Counted from the stretch's first letter, positions 8,900 through 18,823 are shown. The stretch: 64,000 nucleotides of DNA from Wielerella bovis (GCF_022354465.1 NZ_CP092361.1:1860001-1924000), one strand, 5' to 3'. Notes: generated from the letters alone by a model not told the origin. Program-made: numbers and translations.

Positions 8900-11800
8900 T
8901 TATTTCCAAATGCCACTCACAGATATCATCTGTTGTGCATAAGCTTGCATCTGTTCAACTTCACTCAATCCAATTCCCTGTTGTGGCGCAAAACTTGCCA
9001 TTGCTTGAACCATTTGCTGAACCGATTTAACATCTAAATACGCACCATCTGCCATTTGAATTGTTTCTATACGACGCGGAATAACGTTATACCAACCTTC
9101 AATAGTAACACTATCCTGTTGTCCTAGAATTTGTATCGTTAAATCACGACCCGTACGGCTAAACCATAAATCTTGTTTGGTTATATCTTGACCTAATTTT
9201 AAAATATCGCTACCAAAACTATCGTAAATACGGTCATTACCATCACCTAAATTAAACAAGTAGGTATCATTGCCTATACCACCTTCTAAACGGTCATCAT
9301 TCTTGCCTCCTTGCAAAATATCATTTCCTGCTCCGCCCACAAAATAATCTATGCCTGTATTGCCAATAAAAACATCATCACCATTACCACCATAAATTTT
9401 GCCACCCTCTGCATAGGCATATAATTTATCATTGCCTGTCGTAGGACTCGTTACCCATTGACGTAATTGTTCTGTATCCAATGTTTTACCATCGGCAAAT
9501 TCAATAGATTGAATGCTGTAATCTCCTTTACCATCTTTGTCAAAGAAATTTTGTACAATAACACGTTGCCCATCTTTTTGAGTTAACACCAAATCTGATT
9601 CATTGCGTTGAATAGTCATATCACTCAATTTAGTATGAGTAAATCGTAAAATATCGTTGTCCTGCTGATTTGGATTAAAATTAATGACCGTATCCTGACC
9701 AAATTGTTTACCAAAAATATAAGTATCTGAACCTAGACTTCCCTCTAATATTTCATTAGCACTACCCGCAATAATGGTATTCTCGCCACCATTATTAACA
9801 ATGGGCAAAGCCACATTGACAATCAAAGTTTGCGTAGCCGTTTCTCCTGCTTTATCAGTAGCGGTAACAGCTAAATGATATTGCCCTTTTTGGGGTGCAT
9901 TGCCACTCAAAGTCTGTGTATCAGCATCATAATGCAACCATGAAGGTAGTGCTGTTCCATCTGATAAAGTAACTGTATAACTCAACTCATCATCTGTATC
10001 TAAATCTTGGAAGTAGTTATTAACCGCTAAATGATATTGCCAATCCTCTTTTGCAGTGATATTTTGCGTAGGAATACTATTTTCAACGGTTGGAGCGCGA
10101 TTGGTATCGGAAACTTCCAATTGCCAAGTCATACTGCTACTCAAACCTTTGCTATCAGTAGCGATAATGCGTAATGGATAAAAACCTGCAGATTCAAAAT
10201 CTGGCATACCTGACAATGTGCGCGTTTTACTATCAAAATTTAGCCATTCAGGCAAAGCTTCGCCATTAGCAGATTGAACATGATAAGTAAGTGGATCAAC
10301 ATCATCATCTATAAATAATGTTTCAGGCAGCGTATAAGTAATGGCTTCATTTTCTTTGAATATTGGAGAAATAAAGTTGCTGACAGTTGCAATTGGTGCA
10401 CGATTAGGCTTTTCTTCTACCACGATATTCCAATTAATTGATGTAGTTAAACCTTCTGCATCTTTAGCGGTTACTTTTAAAGCCAATTGACCGACATTAT
10501 CCTTTTGCGGAATTCCAATAATGGTTTTACTTTTCTCATCATAACGCAACCATGACGGTAATGCGCTACCATCTGCCAAAGTTACTTCATAAGTCAAAGT
10601 TTCTATATCCTCATCTGTAAATAAGTTACCACTCAAAGCGTACTTGATAGCAATACCTTCCATTGCTACTAAATCAGCTAAATTATCAGATATTGCAACA
10701 GGTGCTTGATTGTTTTTCACATTCAGCCCTAATTTACCTTCTTTGAAATCTTTGATGGTTGCAGCCACAATACCCATCTGATTCATAATCAATAAATCGC
10801 CACCACTTTCTTTCAAATAAATATCCAAATTATCCGTTTGCCATCTTTCCGTTTTGGCATCAAAACGCCAAGTTTTTGTACTCAAATCTACATCATCAAC
10901 CAATACTCTGCCAAACCCATCACTATCTTGAATGATATTGTGGGTTAATCCATTAAACTCTTCTGAAAATAATGCATAGGTATCAAAACCATTGCCACCA
11001 TCTAAAAGATTGTATCCTGTCCCACCGTGTAAATAATCATTACCTAAACCTGCAAATAATTTATCATTTCCTGCTCCACCATAAAGATAATCATTGCCTA
11101 TGATAGTATCGTCTCTATTGTCATCTCCCCATAAAACATCATCACCATCTTCGCCCCATAAATGGTCATTGCCATGCTGACCAATAATCAAATCATTTCC
11201 TGCTCCACCATATAAATAATCGTCATTATTTTGTGTCGATGATGAAATGTGTTCATTAAAACGCAAGCCTAATGCATGAAGAATTCGGTAATCACTTGTA
11301 TAATCACCGTGTATTTCATCTTCGGTTTTGATTAACTCTACCGTCCATGCATTTTGATTAGCGCGATGTCGCGTATCTGTGGTTTTATCTATTGTTTCAT
11401 CAAAATCTAAATTTTGTGGGCGACTAATAGTGCCTGTAGTAGTACTTTTCAGTTTGCCGTTGGCGTATTCATCAATACTACCTGTCAAACGATGCAATTT
11501 CACATTCGGGAAAATATTGCCGTCGCCAATCAAAACATCATCACTGGCACCACCATAAATAATATCGCTTCCCTCGCCACCTAACAGGAAATCTTTGTTC
11601 TCGCTACCGTAAATTTGGTCATTACCTTTGCCTCCTGATGCCCAATCTCCGCGTTTGTTGCCGCTTTCTTTGGACAGATGACTAAATTTTTTACCGCGAC
11701 TGTTGTCTTCTTCTGTGTAAATGATGTCATCACCATCTACACCATAAATCAAATCATTCCCTGCACCACCTACCAAATAATCTCGGTCTTCATCTGCGCT

Positions 11801-13459
11801 GTATTGTGCAGGACGTGCACTCAATGCACTACCATATAAAATATCGTTGCCCTCTTCTCCAAATAGCCAATCGTAGCCACGACCACCATAAGCAACATCA
11901 TTACCTGCATCTAAATAAGCAACGACAGAACCATTATTACTATTGAATAAACTGTCATCTTTCATGCCGCCTGTAACCGATAATGCATCTGCCATACGAT
12001 TGGCTGCCAATACTTCATAGCTTGATGAAGCATCCTCTGTTGCGAAATAAGAATGCGTGAAACGATGCACCTGATGATTGGTACCAACATTGGATTTATG
12101 GGGTAAATTACGAGGGGTTTGATTATTGAGTGTAATGCCTAATGCAGACCAGCTGCCATCTTCTTGTTTTACATTAGGTGAAGAGAAAAAGTTTTTAATG
12201 GTAACAGAGTCGGTTTTATCATATTGACCCACATATTGAATATGCAAATCCTGACTTCCTGCTTGACGTGTGGCAGTGAATATGGGTTTACCTTCTTTAT
12301 CACGTTGAGTACTTACCCAAAGCATATCAGCAGCATCATCGTTAGAATGATCTGCTCGTTCAAAGTTGCCTACTTCAAGATTAAGGTCATAACTTTCCCA
12401 GCCGCCCAAAGGGCTGCCTGTTGTGTGTATTTGTGGGGCGGAGAAGATGATTTTACCTAAACCATCTTCATCGTAAACTGTATCGTTATCACGAATGTAG
12501 TAGGTGTCAAAGCCTTTACCACCTAACATTGTGTCGTTTCCACCATTACCTTTTAGGATGTCATCGCCATGACCACCGTCTAAATCATCGTCATCTACCT
12601 TATCGCCGTATAAATAATCATCGTTTACCCCACCTATTAAGGTGTCATTCCCCTTTCCACCATGCATGGTAAACTTATCGTTGTAGTCATAATGCTGAAA
12701 CCAAGCATAAGCATCAAGAATATCATCTCGAATTACTTTATTACCGTTCTCATCCATATCACCATATAAAGTAACAGGGTCTGAATCCCAAGGCGTCATA
12801 AAATCAGGGGTTAAACTATCCAACAATTCTTCTAAAGAAGCTGTTTTTTCAACCCATCTATCAATCGTTAATTGAGCACCAAGCAATAAATACTCATAAA
12901 TATCACTAGGAGCAATACGTTCAGCAAATTTTTGCGGATTTTTCTTATATTCTTCTTCTAAACTATTGCTGGTTTCCGTTGCAAATAACCCTAAAACATT
13001 GACTAATGCCCCCAACGGATTAAAACGAGTAAATTTAGCAACTTCGGCAAAAATGGTTGCTGAATCAGAAAAAATACTTAATATTGTGGTAAATTGAATA
13101 GTACCATCATATTTTACATCATTTTGATAATTATCAATATTAATTTTTAATCTCGGAATTAGAACAGCTAATCTTCCCACAGAGGCAAAATGTTTAAATT
13201 TTGGATTTTTTGCAATGAAATCAATGGTGTCAGCAATAGTTAAAATTAAACCCATAAAAGCTTGAGTATATGATTCTTTAGGCTTTTCAATATTATGCGT
13301 AATTGACCATACATTATTAAGACCACTCACAATCGTTGTTAAGCTTGAAACCTTACCTGAATTTTGATTTTGGTCATTATAATTAAATCTTGTTAATGTC
13401 AAATCTTTGTCTTTTTTTAAAAAAGCACCAATCATTTCGCTGATTTTAATCATATTCAT
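8900..13459 (-). CDS. Large RTX protein with cadherin-like Ig domains
   Basis: A secreted calcium-binding protein of 1519 residues. The N-terminal about 200 residues hold amphipathic and hydrophobic helices (SYTQAFMGLILTIADTIDF; FNPLGALVNVLGLFA). RTX nonapeptide blocks lie near 265-320, 500-650 and 740-850. Three cadherin/He_PIG-type Ig domains follow at about 916-1220, each with a LPSWL or LPEWL motif and a closing G-P/A pattern. A last RTX block and a C-terminal secretion region (to ISVSGIWK) complete it. The start at 13459 has AAGGA 9 nt upstream. There is no recognisable enzyme domain, and it is not homologous along its length to the RTX protein at 4814. Minus-strand neighbours upstream are two paralogous small membrane proteins. 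Role may be adhesin or effector. Confidence 0.88.
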   Translation of the reverse strand: MNMIKISEMIGAFLKKDKDLTLTRFNYNDQNQNSGKVSSLTTIVSGLNNVWSITHNIEKPKESYTQAFMGLILTIADTIDFIAKNPKFKHFASVGRLAVLIPRLKINIDNYQNDVKYDGTIQFTTILSIFSDSATIFAEVAKFTRFNPLGALVNVLGLFATETSNSLEEEYKKNPQKFAERIAPSDIYEYLLLGAQLTIDRWVEKTASLEELLDSLTPDFMTPWDSDPVTLYGDMDENGNKVIRDDILDAYAWFQHYDYNDKFTMHGGKGNDTLIGGVNDDYLYGDKVDDDDLDGGHGDDILKGNGGNDTMLGGKGFDTYYIRDNDTVYDEDGLGKIIFSAPQIHTTGSPLGGWESYDLNLEVGNFERADHSNDDAADMLWVSTQRDKEGKPIFTATRQAGSQDLHIQYVGQYDKTDSVTIKNFFSSPNVKQEDGSWSALGITLNNQTPRNLPHKSNVGTNHQVHRFTHSYFATEDASSSYEVLAANRMADALSVTGGMKDDSLFNSNNGSVVAYLDAGNDVAYGGRGYDWLFGEEGNDILYGSALSARPAQYSADEDRDYLVGGAGNDLIYGVDGDDIIYTEEDNSRGKKFSHLSKESGNKRGDWASGGKGNDQIYGSENKDFLLGGEGSDIIYGGASDDVLIGDGNIFPNVKLHRLTGSIDEYANGKLKSTTTGTISRPQNLDFDETIDKTTDTRHRANQNAWTVELIKTEDEIHGDYTSDYRILHALGLRFNEHISSSTQNNDDYLYGGAGNDLIIGQHGNDHLWGEDGDDVLWGDDNRDDTIIGNDYLYGGAGNDKLFAGLGNDYLHGGTGYNLLDGGNGFDTYALFSEEFNGLTHNIIQDSDGFGRVLVDDVDLSTKTWRFDAKTERWQTDNLDIYLKESGGDLLIMNQMGIVAATIKDFKEGKLGLNVKNNQAPVAISDNLADLVAMEGIAIKYALSGNLFTDEDIETLTYEVTLADGSALPSWLRYDEKSKTIIGIPQKDNVGQLALKVTAKDAEGLTTSINWNIVVEEKPNRAPIATVSNFISPIFKENEAITYTLPETLFIDDDVDPLTYHVQSANGEALPEWLNFDSKTRTLSGMPDFESAGFYPLRIIATDSKGLSSSMTWQLEVSDTNRAPTVENSIPTQNITAKEDWQYHLAVNNYFQDLDTDDELSYTVTLSDGTALPSWLHYDADTQTLSGNAPQKGQYHLAVTATDKAGETATQTLIVNVALPIVNNGGENTIIAGSANEILEGSLGSDTYIFGKQFGQDTVINFNPNQQDNDILRFTHTKLSDMTIQRNESDLVLTQKDGQRVIVQNFFDKDGKGDYSIQSIEFADGKTLDTEQLRQWVTSPTTGNDKLYAYAEGGKIYGGNGDDVFIGNTGIDYFVGGAGNDILQGGKNDDRLEGGIGNDTYLFNLGDGNDRIYDSFGSDILKLGQDITKQDLWFSRTGRDLTIQILGQQDSVTIEGWYNVIPRRIETIQMADGAYLDVKSVQQMVQAMASFAPQQGIGLSEVEQMQAYAQQMISVSGIWK

Positions 13460-13513
13460 GATATATTTCCTTATGTTGTAAAAAATAATAGTGTGGCAAA
13501 TATCACATTCAGA

Positions 13514-13918
13514 TTAATCTTGAATGTAATCATATATGTAAAATTTCTTCCAAAATCCCAAATCAATAATGGAAACATACTTAATTAGGTAACATTTTTT
13601 TCCATCAGATTTAACATCAGATTCCAACATAGCGCGCTTGTTATTTTTAGATATTGGAAATAGTTCTTTAACTTCAAAAAATGGTGTAGTGTATAAAAAT
13701 ACATCTGTTTCATAATATTTCTTACCATCTATAATAATAGCGTTCCATTTGGAATTAATAAATCCTCCAACACAAGCTGTTTTAATCCGAGAGCTATCTT
13801 GGCTAAAATAAATACCTAATTTAGGATAGACATACCATCCTAAAACGATTAGATGAAATGAATAACAAAACATTACAAAAAGGTAAACTTTAAATAAAAA
13901 AATAAATGTTTTTTCCAT
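13514..13918 (-). CDS. Small single-span membrane protein, paralogue A
   Basis: A protein of 134 residues with one N-terminal membrane helix (about 7-30), then an extracytoplasmic or cytoplasmic domain. It shares blocks with the 143-residue protein at 13991: GWYVYPKLGIYFSQDSSRIK and the C-terminal KYVSIIDLGFWKKFY, while the middle differs strongly. It lies 54 bp before the RTX gene in the same direction. This arrangement is typical of immunity or dedicated accessory proteins encoded beside a secreted toxin, but I do not recognise the family. Confidence 0.7.
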   Translation of the reverse strand: MEKTFIFLFKVYLFVMFCYSFHLIVLGWYVYPKLGIYFSQDSSRIKTACVGGFINSKWNAIIIDGKKYYETDVFLYTTPFFEVKELFPISKNNKRAMLESDVKSDGKKCYLIKYVSIIDLGFWKKFYIYDYIQD

Positions 13919-13990
13919 TGCTTATTCCTTTTTATTTTTATCTGAATTGTGGCAGCCTAAAAGTGGTTTTCAGGCTGTTTTATCTTTAAA

Positions 13991-14422
13991 TCAATCTTGA
14001 ATGTAATCATATATGTAAAATTTCTTCCAAAATCCCAAATCAATAATGGAAACATATTTTACTTTATGACATTTATAAGGTGCCCCAGCCTTATAAGCTT
14101 GCCTTAAATTATCTTCAAATATACCTCGTTTATCATAAATTGGAAAAAAGTTTTTATCTATATCTACAATTCTTGTATTTATATGTAAATAAATACTCCC
14201 TATATCATATTTTTTATTATCAATAAAAATAAAATCTCTTGTTGGTCTACCTGGTATATGAACATATTTTTGTGCACAAGCTGTTTTAATACGAGAACTA
14301 TCTTGACTAAAATAAATACCTAGTTTAGGGTAGATATACCATCCAAAAATTATTGAGTAAAGTGTGTAACTTAACATTACAGCAATACAAACTTTCCATA
14401 AAAAAATAAATGTTTTCCCCAT
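13991..14422 (-). CDS. Small single-span membrane protein, paralogue B
   Basis: A protein of 143 residues paralogous to the preceding entry: same membrane helix, same SQDSSRIKTAC block and the same last about 20 residues, with a different central part (about 50-120). About 65 bp at the 3' ends (13514-13580 and 13991-14056) are almost identical in DNA, so the duplication is recent or maintained by gene conversion. The upstream Sel1-like gene ends 1-2 nt away, so they form one transcript. Function unknown; immunity is an inference from context. Confidence 0.7.
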   Translation of the reverse strand: MGKTFIFLWKVCIAVMLSYTLYSIIFGWYIYPKLGIYFSQDSSRIKTACAQKYVHIPGRPTRDFIFIDNKKYDIGSIYLHINTRIVDIDKNFFPIYDKRGIFEDNLRQAYKAGAPYKCHKVKYVSIIDLGFWKKFYIYDYIQD

Positions 14423-14423
14423 A

Positions 14424-14732
14424 CTAATGTACCCTTAATTTATTTTCTTTAGCCTGTTTAGTTATCTGTAAAAACTGACAGTAAACCAATAATTCTTCCG
14501 CTTTTTCATGCCCTGTCGCTTTCGCCTTTTCCAACCAGTACTGGCTTTTATCCAAATCTTTGGGTAAATATTCCCCTTTAAAATAGCACCAGCCCAGTAT
14601 ATACATCACTTCGGCACTGCCATTTTCGGCAATCGCTTCTAATTGCTGGAGATTTTCAGGATGCTGGGGTAGATTTTCCAACATCATACGGTATTGCATC
14701 ATTTGTAATTGTTCGGTTTCTTTATGACTCAT
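14424..14732 (-). CDS. Sel1-like repeat protein, 102 aa
   Basis: A small helical protein with one to two Sel1-type TPR-like repeats (AEVMYILGWCYFKGEYLPKD and the following KSQYWLEKAKATGH). No signal peptide. Sel1 repeats mediate protein contacts and are common beside secreted toxins in Neisseriaceae. It is the first gene of the minus-strand group that continues with the two paralogous membrane proteins and the large RTX gene; the stop is directly against the next start. It may act as an immunity or adaptor protein (inference). Confidence 0.75.
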   Translation of the reverse strand: MSHKETEQLQMMQYRMMLENLPQHPENLQQLEAIAENGSAEVMYILGWCYFKGEYLPKDLDKSQYWLEKAKATGHEKAEELLVYCQFLQITKQAKENKLRVH

Positions 14733-15195
14733 ATGCTTATTCTCTATATTTATCTGGTTTCAGGCTGCCTATCAGCAGTCATCAATATCTATTTTTATTC
14801 CCAGTATATTACTCCCATTATCTTGCTGATGATATTTGATTTTTCTCAATCAACTTTGTTTCTTAATTGCATTATTTCATTATTTAATGATTTTATTTAT
14901 GGATTGATTCATAGGCTTATTGATAAAGTTTCAGGCAGCCTGAAATTTACAAATATCTCTCTAAACAATCTAAAAACACAGCCTAAAAACACAGGAAATC
15001 CATTCTAGTGTTGCTATTTTTTAACTCGTTTAAATGCAATCATTTCGTAGATTGTTTCTTTCTCTACATTTTTTTGATTCTCCGGCTGCCTATTCTGTGT
15101 TCTCACGATATAATCTTTGTGTGGATGTGTTCTATTTTGTTTGTATTTGTTGCTTTTTATTGCATTTGTTTTTTTCTTTGTTTATCTAAATCACT
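14733..15195. other. T-rich divergent intergenic region
   Basis: About 460 bp between the Sel1-like gene (minus) and rtxD (plus). It contains one overlapping pair of uptake sequences at about 14930 and one degenerate copy near 15082. Two hydrophobic T-rich ORFs across it have no ribosome site and look accidental. It must hold divergent promoters, but none is clear. Confidence 0.5.
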
Positions 15196-16626
15196 ATGTT
15201 ATTTTTCCAAGCTCTAAAAGATTTTTTCTCTCGCTATGCAACGGTTTGGCGCAATGTTTGGTCTATTCGCGACCAACTTGACCCGCCTGTTCGTAGTGCT
15301 GATGAACGTGCTTTTTTGCCTGCACATTTGGAATTGACTGAAACGCCATTATCTGCCGCTCCTAAATGGACTGCGCGTTTGATTATGATTTTTGCGGTAT
15401 TGGCGTTGTTGTGGTCGTGGTTTGGACAGATTGATATTGTGGCGACTGCGCAAGGTAAAACTTCCTTAGGGGAACGTAGCAAAACCATTCAGCCATTGGA
15501 AACAGCGGTGGTTAAGGCGGTGCATGTGCGCGATGGGCAACAGGTTAAACAGGGTGATGTGTTGGTGGAATTAAATGCGGTGGGTTCAGATAGTGATGTA
15601 ACACAATCGGAACAGGCTTTTCAGGCTGCTTTATTATCTAAATTGCGTTATGAGGCGGTTTTAACGGCATTGGATTCTCGGTCGGTGCCGCATATTGATG
15701 TGGCTGCGGCTAAGCAGTTGGGGTTGGCAGAAGTGGAGATTCAATCGGCGCAGGTTTTGGCACAAAATCAGTATCAAGCGTGGGCAATGCAAGATGCGCA
15801 ATTGCAATCAGCATTGCGTGGTCATCAAGCAGAATTGCAATCTGCACAGGCTCAGGAGCAGAAATTGGTGTCGGTCGGGGTGATTGAGAGGCAGAAAACG
15901 TTGGATTATCGTAAGTTGAAGGCAGATAATTTTATTTCTGAACATGCGTATTTGGAACAGGAAAGTAAGTCGGTCAGTAATCAAAATGATTTGAAGAGTA
16001 CGCGCAGTCAAATTCAGCAAATTCAGGCTGCTATTATGCAGGCGGAACAAAACCGAACGTTGAATACGCAAAATTTAAAACGTGATACTTTGGATGCTTT
16101 ACGCCAAGCGAATGAGCAAATTGACCAATATCGTGGACAAACGGAACGTGCAAAACAACGGCAACAGTTGATGACTTTGCAATCTCCTGTTGATGGAACG
16201 GTACAGGAATTGGCTACTTATACCATTGGTGGTGTGGTGCAAGTGGCGCAGAAGATTATGGTTGTGGTTCCCAATGATGAACGTATGGAAGTAGAAGCAT
16301 TGGTGTTGAACAAAGATATTGGTTTTGTGAATGCTGGGCAAGAAGCGGTGGTTAAAATTGAGAGTTTTCCTTATACGCGCTATGGTTATTTGACTGGTAA
16401 AGTCAAAAGTGTCAGTCATGATGCAATGACACACGAACAACTGGGTTTGGTTTATAGTGCAATTATTGCATTAGATAAAACGGATTTGCAAATTGATGGT
16501 AAAACTGTAAATTTAACGGCTGGTATGAATGTCAGCGCAGAAATCAAAACAGGGCAACGCCGAGTATTGGATTATTTGTTGAGTCCATTGCAAACTAAAG
16601 TAGATGAAAGTTTCAGGGAGCGTTGA
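15196..16626 (+). CDS. rtxD: Type I secretion membrane-fusion protein, RtxD/HlyD type
   Basis: This 476-residue periplasmic adaptor joins the ABC exporter to the TolC channel. It has a cytoplasmic N-terminal segment, one membrane helix near 58-78 (LIMIFAVLALLWSWF), a split biotinyl-lipoyl domain (VKAVHVRDGQQVKQGDVLVEL), a long alpha-helical hairpin (about 130-320) and a C-terminal beta domain. Length matches HlyD (478). The ribosome site is weak. The TolC-like gene follows about 110 bp downstream. The exporter ATPase rtxB is on the opposite side of the RTX genes and on the other strand. Confidence 0.93.
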   Translation: MLFFQALKDFFSRYATVWRNVWSIRDQLDPPVRSADERAFLPAHLELTETPLSAAPKWTARLIMIFAVLALLWSWFGQIDIVATAQGKTSLGERSKTIQPLETAVVKAVHVRDGQQVKQGDVLVELNAVGSDSDVTQSEQAFQAALLSKLRYEAVLTALDSRSVPHIDVAAAKQLGLAEVEIQSAQVLAQNQYQAWAMQDAQLQSALRGHQAELQSAQAQEQKLVSVGVIERQKTLDYRKLKADNFISEHAYLEQESKSVSNQNDLKSTRSQIQQIQAAIMQAEQNRTLNTQNLKRDTLDALRQANEQIDQYRGQTERAKQRQQLMTLQSPVDGTVQELATYTIGGVVQVAQKIMVVVPNDERMEVEALVLNKDIGFVNAGQEAVVKIESFPYTRYGYLTGKVKSVSHDAMTHEQLGLVYSAIIALDKTDLQIDGKTVNLTAGMNVSAEIKTGQRRVLDYLLSPLQTKVDESFRER

Positions 16627-16687
16627 TGATTTGAGGAAAATCTTAAATTGTAACATTCTGAAAAAATGACTATTTAACCTATTTTAA

Positions 16688-16716
16688 GGTAGCCTGAATT
16701 GGATTCAGGCTACTTT
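16688..16716 (+). terminator. Inverted uptake-like pair between rtxD and the TolC-like gene
   Basis: AGGTAGCCTGAAT and ATTCAGGCTACTT form a short hairpin followed by TTTT. The core has TA where the usual sequence has CA. It may be a weak terminator or an attenuator for the downstream gene. Confidence 0.4.
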
Positions 16717-16734
16717 TGTGATAAAGGAATGATG

Positions 16735-18087
16735 ATGAAGATAAATCCATCCATCAAATATATGGGCTATTCATTTACTAAACTGTTATTACTGAGTAGT
16801 TTATGGATGGCAACAGAGAGTCATGCTTTCACGCTGTCTGAAGCATGGGAATCGGCTAAACAATATTCTGCTGATTATAAAATGGCGTATTTTCAACGCG
16901 AAGCCAGTATGGAACAAGAACAGCAAGCAAAATCCGCCTTTTTGCCTCATGTGTATGCTAATGCAAGTTATCAACGTCAATTGCCGTCTATTTCTTCTAC
17001 TCGTGAAACACAGGGTTGGAATGTACAACTGAATCAAACTTTATTTGATGCCAGCAAAATGGCGCAATATCGTCAAAGTCAATATAACAGTGATGTTGCG
17101 CGACAACGGTTTAATAGTGCTACAGAAGAATTATTATTGAAGGTAAGCGAACTTTATTTTAATTTACTCTTAATCAAGGAAACTATTGCGGTTCATGCTG
17201 CTGAAAAACAGGCTTATGAGCAACAATTAAAACAAGCTCAAGAAATGTTTAAACGTGGTTCGGCTACGGTCATCGATATTCATGAAGCACAGGCAGGATA
17301 TGATAATGCATTGGCGCAAGAAATATCTGCTCTTACTGAAAAACAAATCTTGGAAAATCAATTGAATAGCTATACTGGTTTAAATAGCCAACAGATTTCA
17401 CCTATAGACACTCAAAACTTGATTGGGCGTTATTTACCTCACTTTCAGCAATATAGTTTAGCTAAATGGCAAGAAATTGCGTTGCAAAATAATCATGAAT
17501 ATCAGATGAATCAGTTGGTACTTAAAAGTAGTGACGAGGCTGTTCGCATGGCGAGAAAAGGACGTTTACCAACAATGAATGCTCAATTAGGTTATCAGGA
17601 TAATGTATATACATCTGCTCATCAAAATAGTGATTATCGCCATCGTGGTAAAGGGTTCACTGCCTCACTTCAATTAAGTATTCCACTTTATACGGGTGGA
17701 GAACTCAGTAGTAAGATTCGTGAAGCTAGTTTGGAATATGAAGTGGCGCAAGCTCAATTGCTGGCAACTGAACGTCAAATCATGCTGGCTGTGCGGCAGG
17801 CTTATACTGAGGGTGATGCGTTGCGTTATCAGATTATGGCGCAAGAGAGGGCACTTAAAAGTAATCAATTAAAACTTAAATCCACTCAAACTGGTCAACA
17901 ATATGGCATGCGCAATCGTTTAGAAGTGATTCAAGCTAGACAAGAAGTGGCTAAAGTAGAACAGCAATTGATGCGGGTGCAATATCGCTTTTTAATGGCT
18001 TATCTGACGTTGATTAAAGAAAGTGGTTTGGGTTTAGAGAATATTTGGCGAGAACATGAAAATGTTGTTAATTCAAAATCAAAATAA
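16735..18087 (+). CDS. tolC: TolC-family outer-membrane channel of the RTX exporter
   Basis: An outer-membrane efflux protein of about 450 residues. It has a signal peptide (KLLLLSSLWMATESHAF) and two copies of the outer-membrane efflux repeat with long coiled helices (about 45-230 and 250-435). A typical ending follows. Three ATG codons stand in a row (16729, 16732, 16735); AAAGGA at 16723-16728 favours 16735 or 16732. It probably works with rtxD and rtxB. An IS1-like element begins directly after the stop. Confidence 0.88.
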   Translation: MKINPSIKYMGYSFTKLLLLSSLWMATESHAFTLSEAWESAKQYSADYKMAYFQREASMEQEQQAKSAFLPHVYANASYQRQLPSISSTRETQGWNVQLNQTLFDASKMAQYRQSQYNSDVARQRFNSATEELLLKVSELYFNLLLIKETIAVHAAEKQAYEQQLKQAQEMFKRGSATVIDIHEAQAGYDNALAQEISALTEKQILENQLNSYTGLNSQQISPIDTQNLIGRYLPHFQQYSLAKWQEIALQNNHEYQMNQLVLKSSDEAVRMARKGRLPTMNAQLGYQDNVYTSAHQNSDYRHRGKGFTASLQLSIPLYTGGELSSKIREASLEYEVAQAQLLATERQIMLAVRQAYTEGDALRYQIMAQERALKSNQLKLKSTQTGQQYGMRNRLEVIQARQEVAKVEQQLMRVQYRFLMAYLTLIKESGLGLENIWREHENVVNSKSK

Positions 18088-18115
18088 AGGGTGGTGTCCT
18101 GAAAAGTGTGCTGAT

Positions 18116-18558
18116 TTAAACTTGTTTAGGATTATTTATCGCCCAAAAACCAATATTAAATGCTTTAATATGGTAAAACAATGTTTTAGAAAAACAGCAA
18201 CTGCGCCGTATTCCTCTACTTAATCGATGACGAATACGACAATTATTTCCTTCAATCGCTTGGGTATGTTGTTTACTAATCCATTGATCATCTGCGTCAG
18301 AGAAAGTATTAACAAAAGCGTCCAGTCATCACTAGCAATACGGTCGTGAGTGACTTTCAGCTCTTTTAATCGCGCTTCTAAAGCCAGTGCTGTTTGTGAA
18401 TCACGTTTACCCCAAACAAATGCAACTATTTCACCTGTTTTGGCATGATAAGCATAAATCAGCCAAACTTTGTTTTTCTTATGTTCAACAAATGTATGGA
18501 ATTCATCAATTTGTAAAGTGTCATAATGCTTTTTTTTTGGATTTGATTTGGTGTTCAC
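18116..18558 (-). pseudogene. insB: IS1-type InsB-like transposase, frameshifted
   Basis: The frame starts with a DDE-type catalytic segment (TLQIDEFHTFVEHKKN; IASDDW) and then leaves the expected frame after DDW. The expected continuation, starting DAFVNTFSDADDQWISKQH and ending WAINNPKQV, is present in the next frame and stops at 18116. One lost base near 18320 explains this (TGGGAC expected, TGGAC present). The element is probably no longer able to move by itself. Confidence 0.7.
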
Positions 18559-18823
18559 TGCGTTTTAAGGCAGCCTGAATTTTAGCTCGACTATAAGCCA
18601 TTATCCTAGAAATAGCGCGGATACTACAACCATTAGCGGTCATTCGCCAAATCATGAAATCTGATTCAGAATGACAGCCTTTGTTATTCAGGGCGTGGTC
18701 ACCAATAAAACATCGTTTGCATGTTTTACAGCGATATTTTTGTTTGTGATTGCCATTGAAGCCATTTTTCTTTATATTTAGTTCTTGGCAGCGAGGACAT
18801 TTCAGAGTTATTTCGGTTTTCAC
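18521..18823 (-). CDS. insA: IS1-type InsA-like protein
   Basis: A DNA-binding protein of 100 residues with a zinc-finger-like CPRCQ...CKTCKRCF motif (residues 9-37) and a following helix-turn-helix. It overlaps the InsB frame. At the overlap lies a run of nine A (minus strand, about 18531-18540). This is a likely slippery site for making an InsA-InsB fusion, as in IS1. Confidence 0.8.
   Translation of the reverse strand: MKTEITLKCPRCQELNIKKNGFNGNHKQKYRCKTCKRCFIGDHALNNKGCHSESDFMIWRMTANGCSIRAISRIMAYSRAKIQAALKRSEHQIKSKKKAL

Noticed and set aside
14709-15217. Two plus-strand ORFs of 99 and 69 codons before rtxD
   Set aside because: Both are T-rich, hydrophobic by composition, have no ribosome site and no recognisable domain. 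They look like chance ORFs in AT-rich intergenic DNA.
1124-18087. Classical RTX haemolysin operon like that of Kingella kingae
   Set aside because: No acyltransferase gene is present. The RTX proteins lack the long hydrophobic pore domain with acylated lysines, and the gene order is split and divergent.
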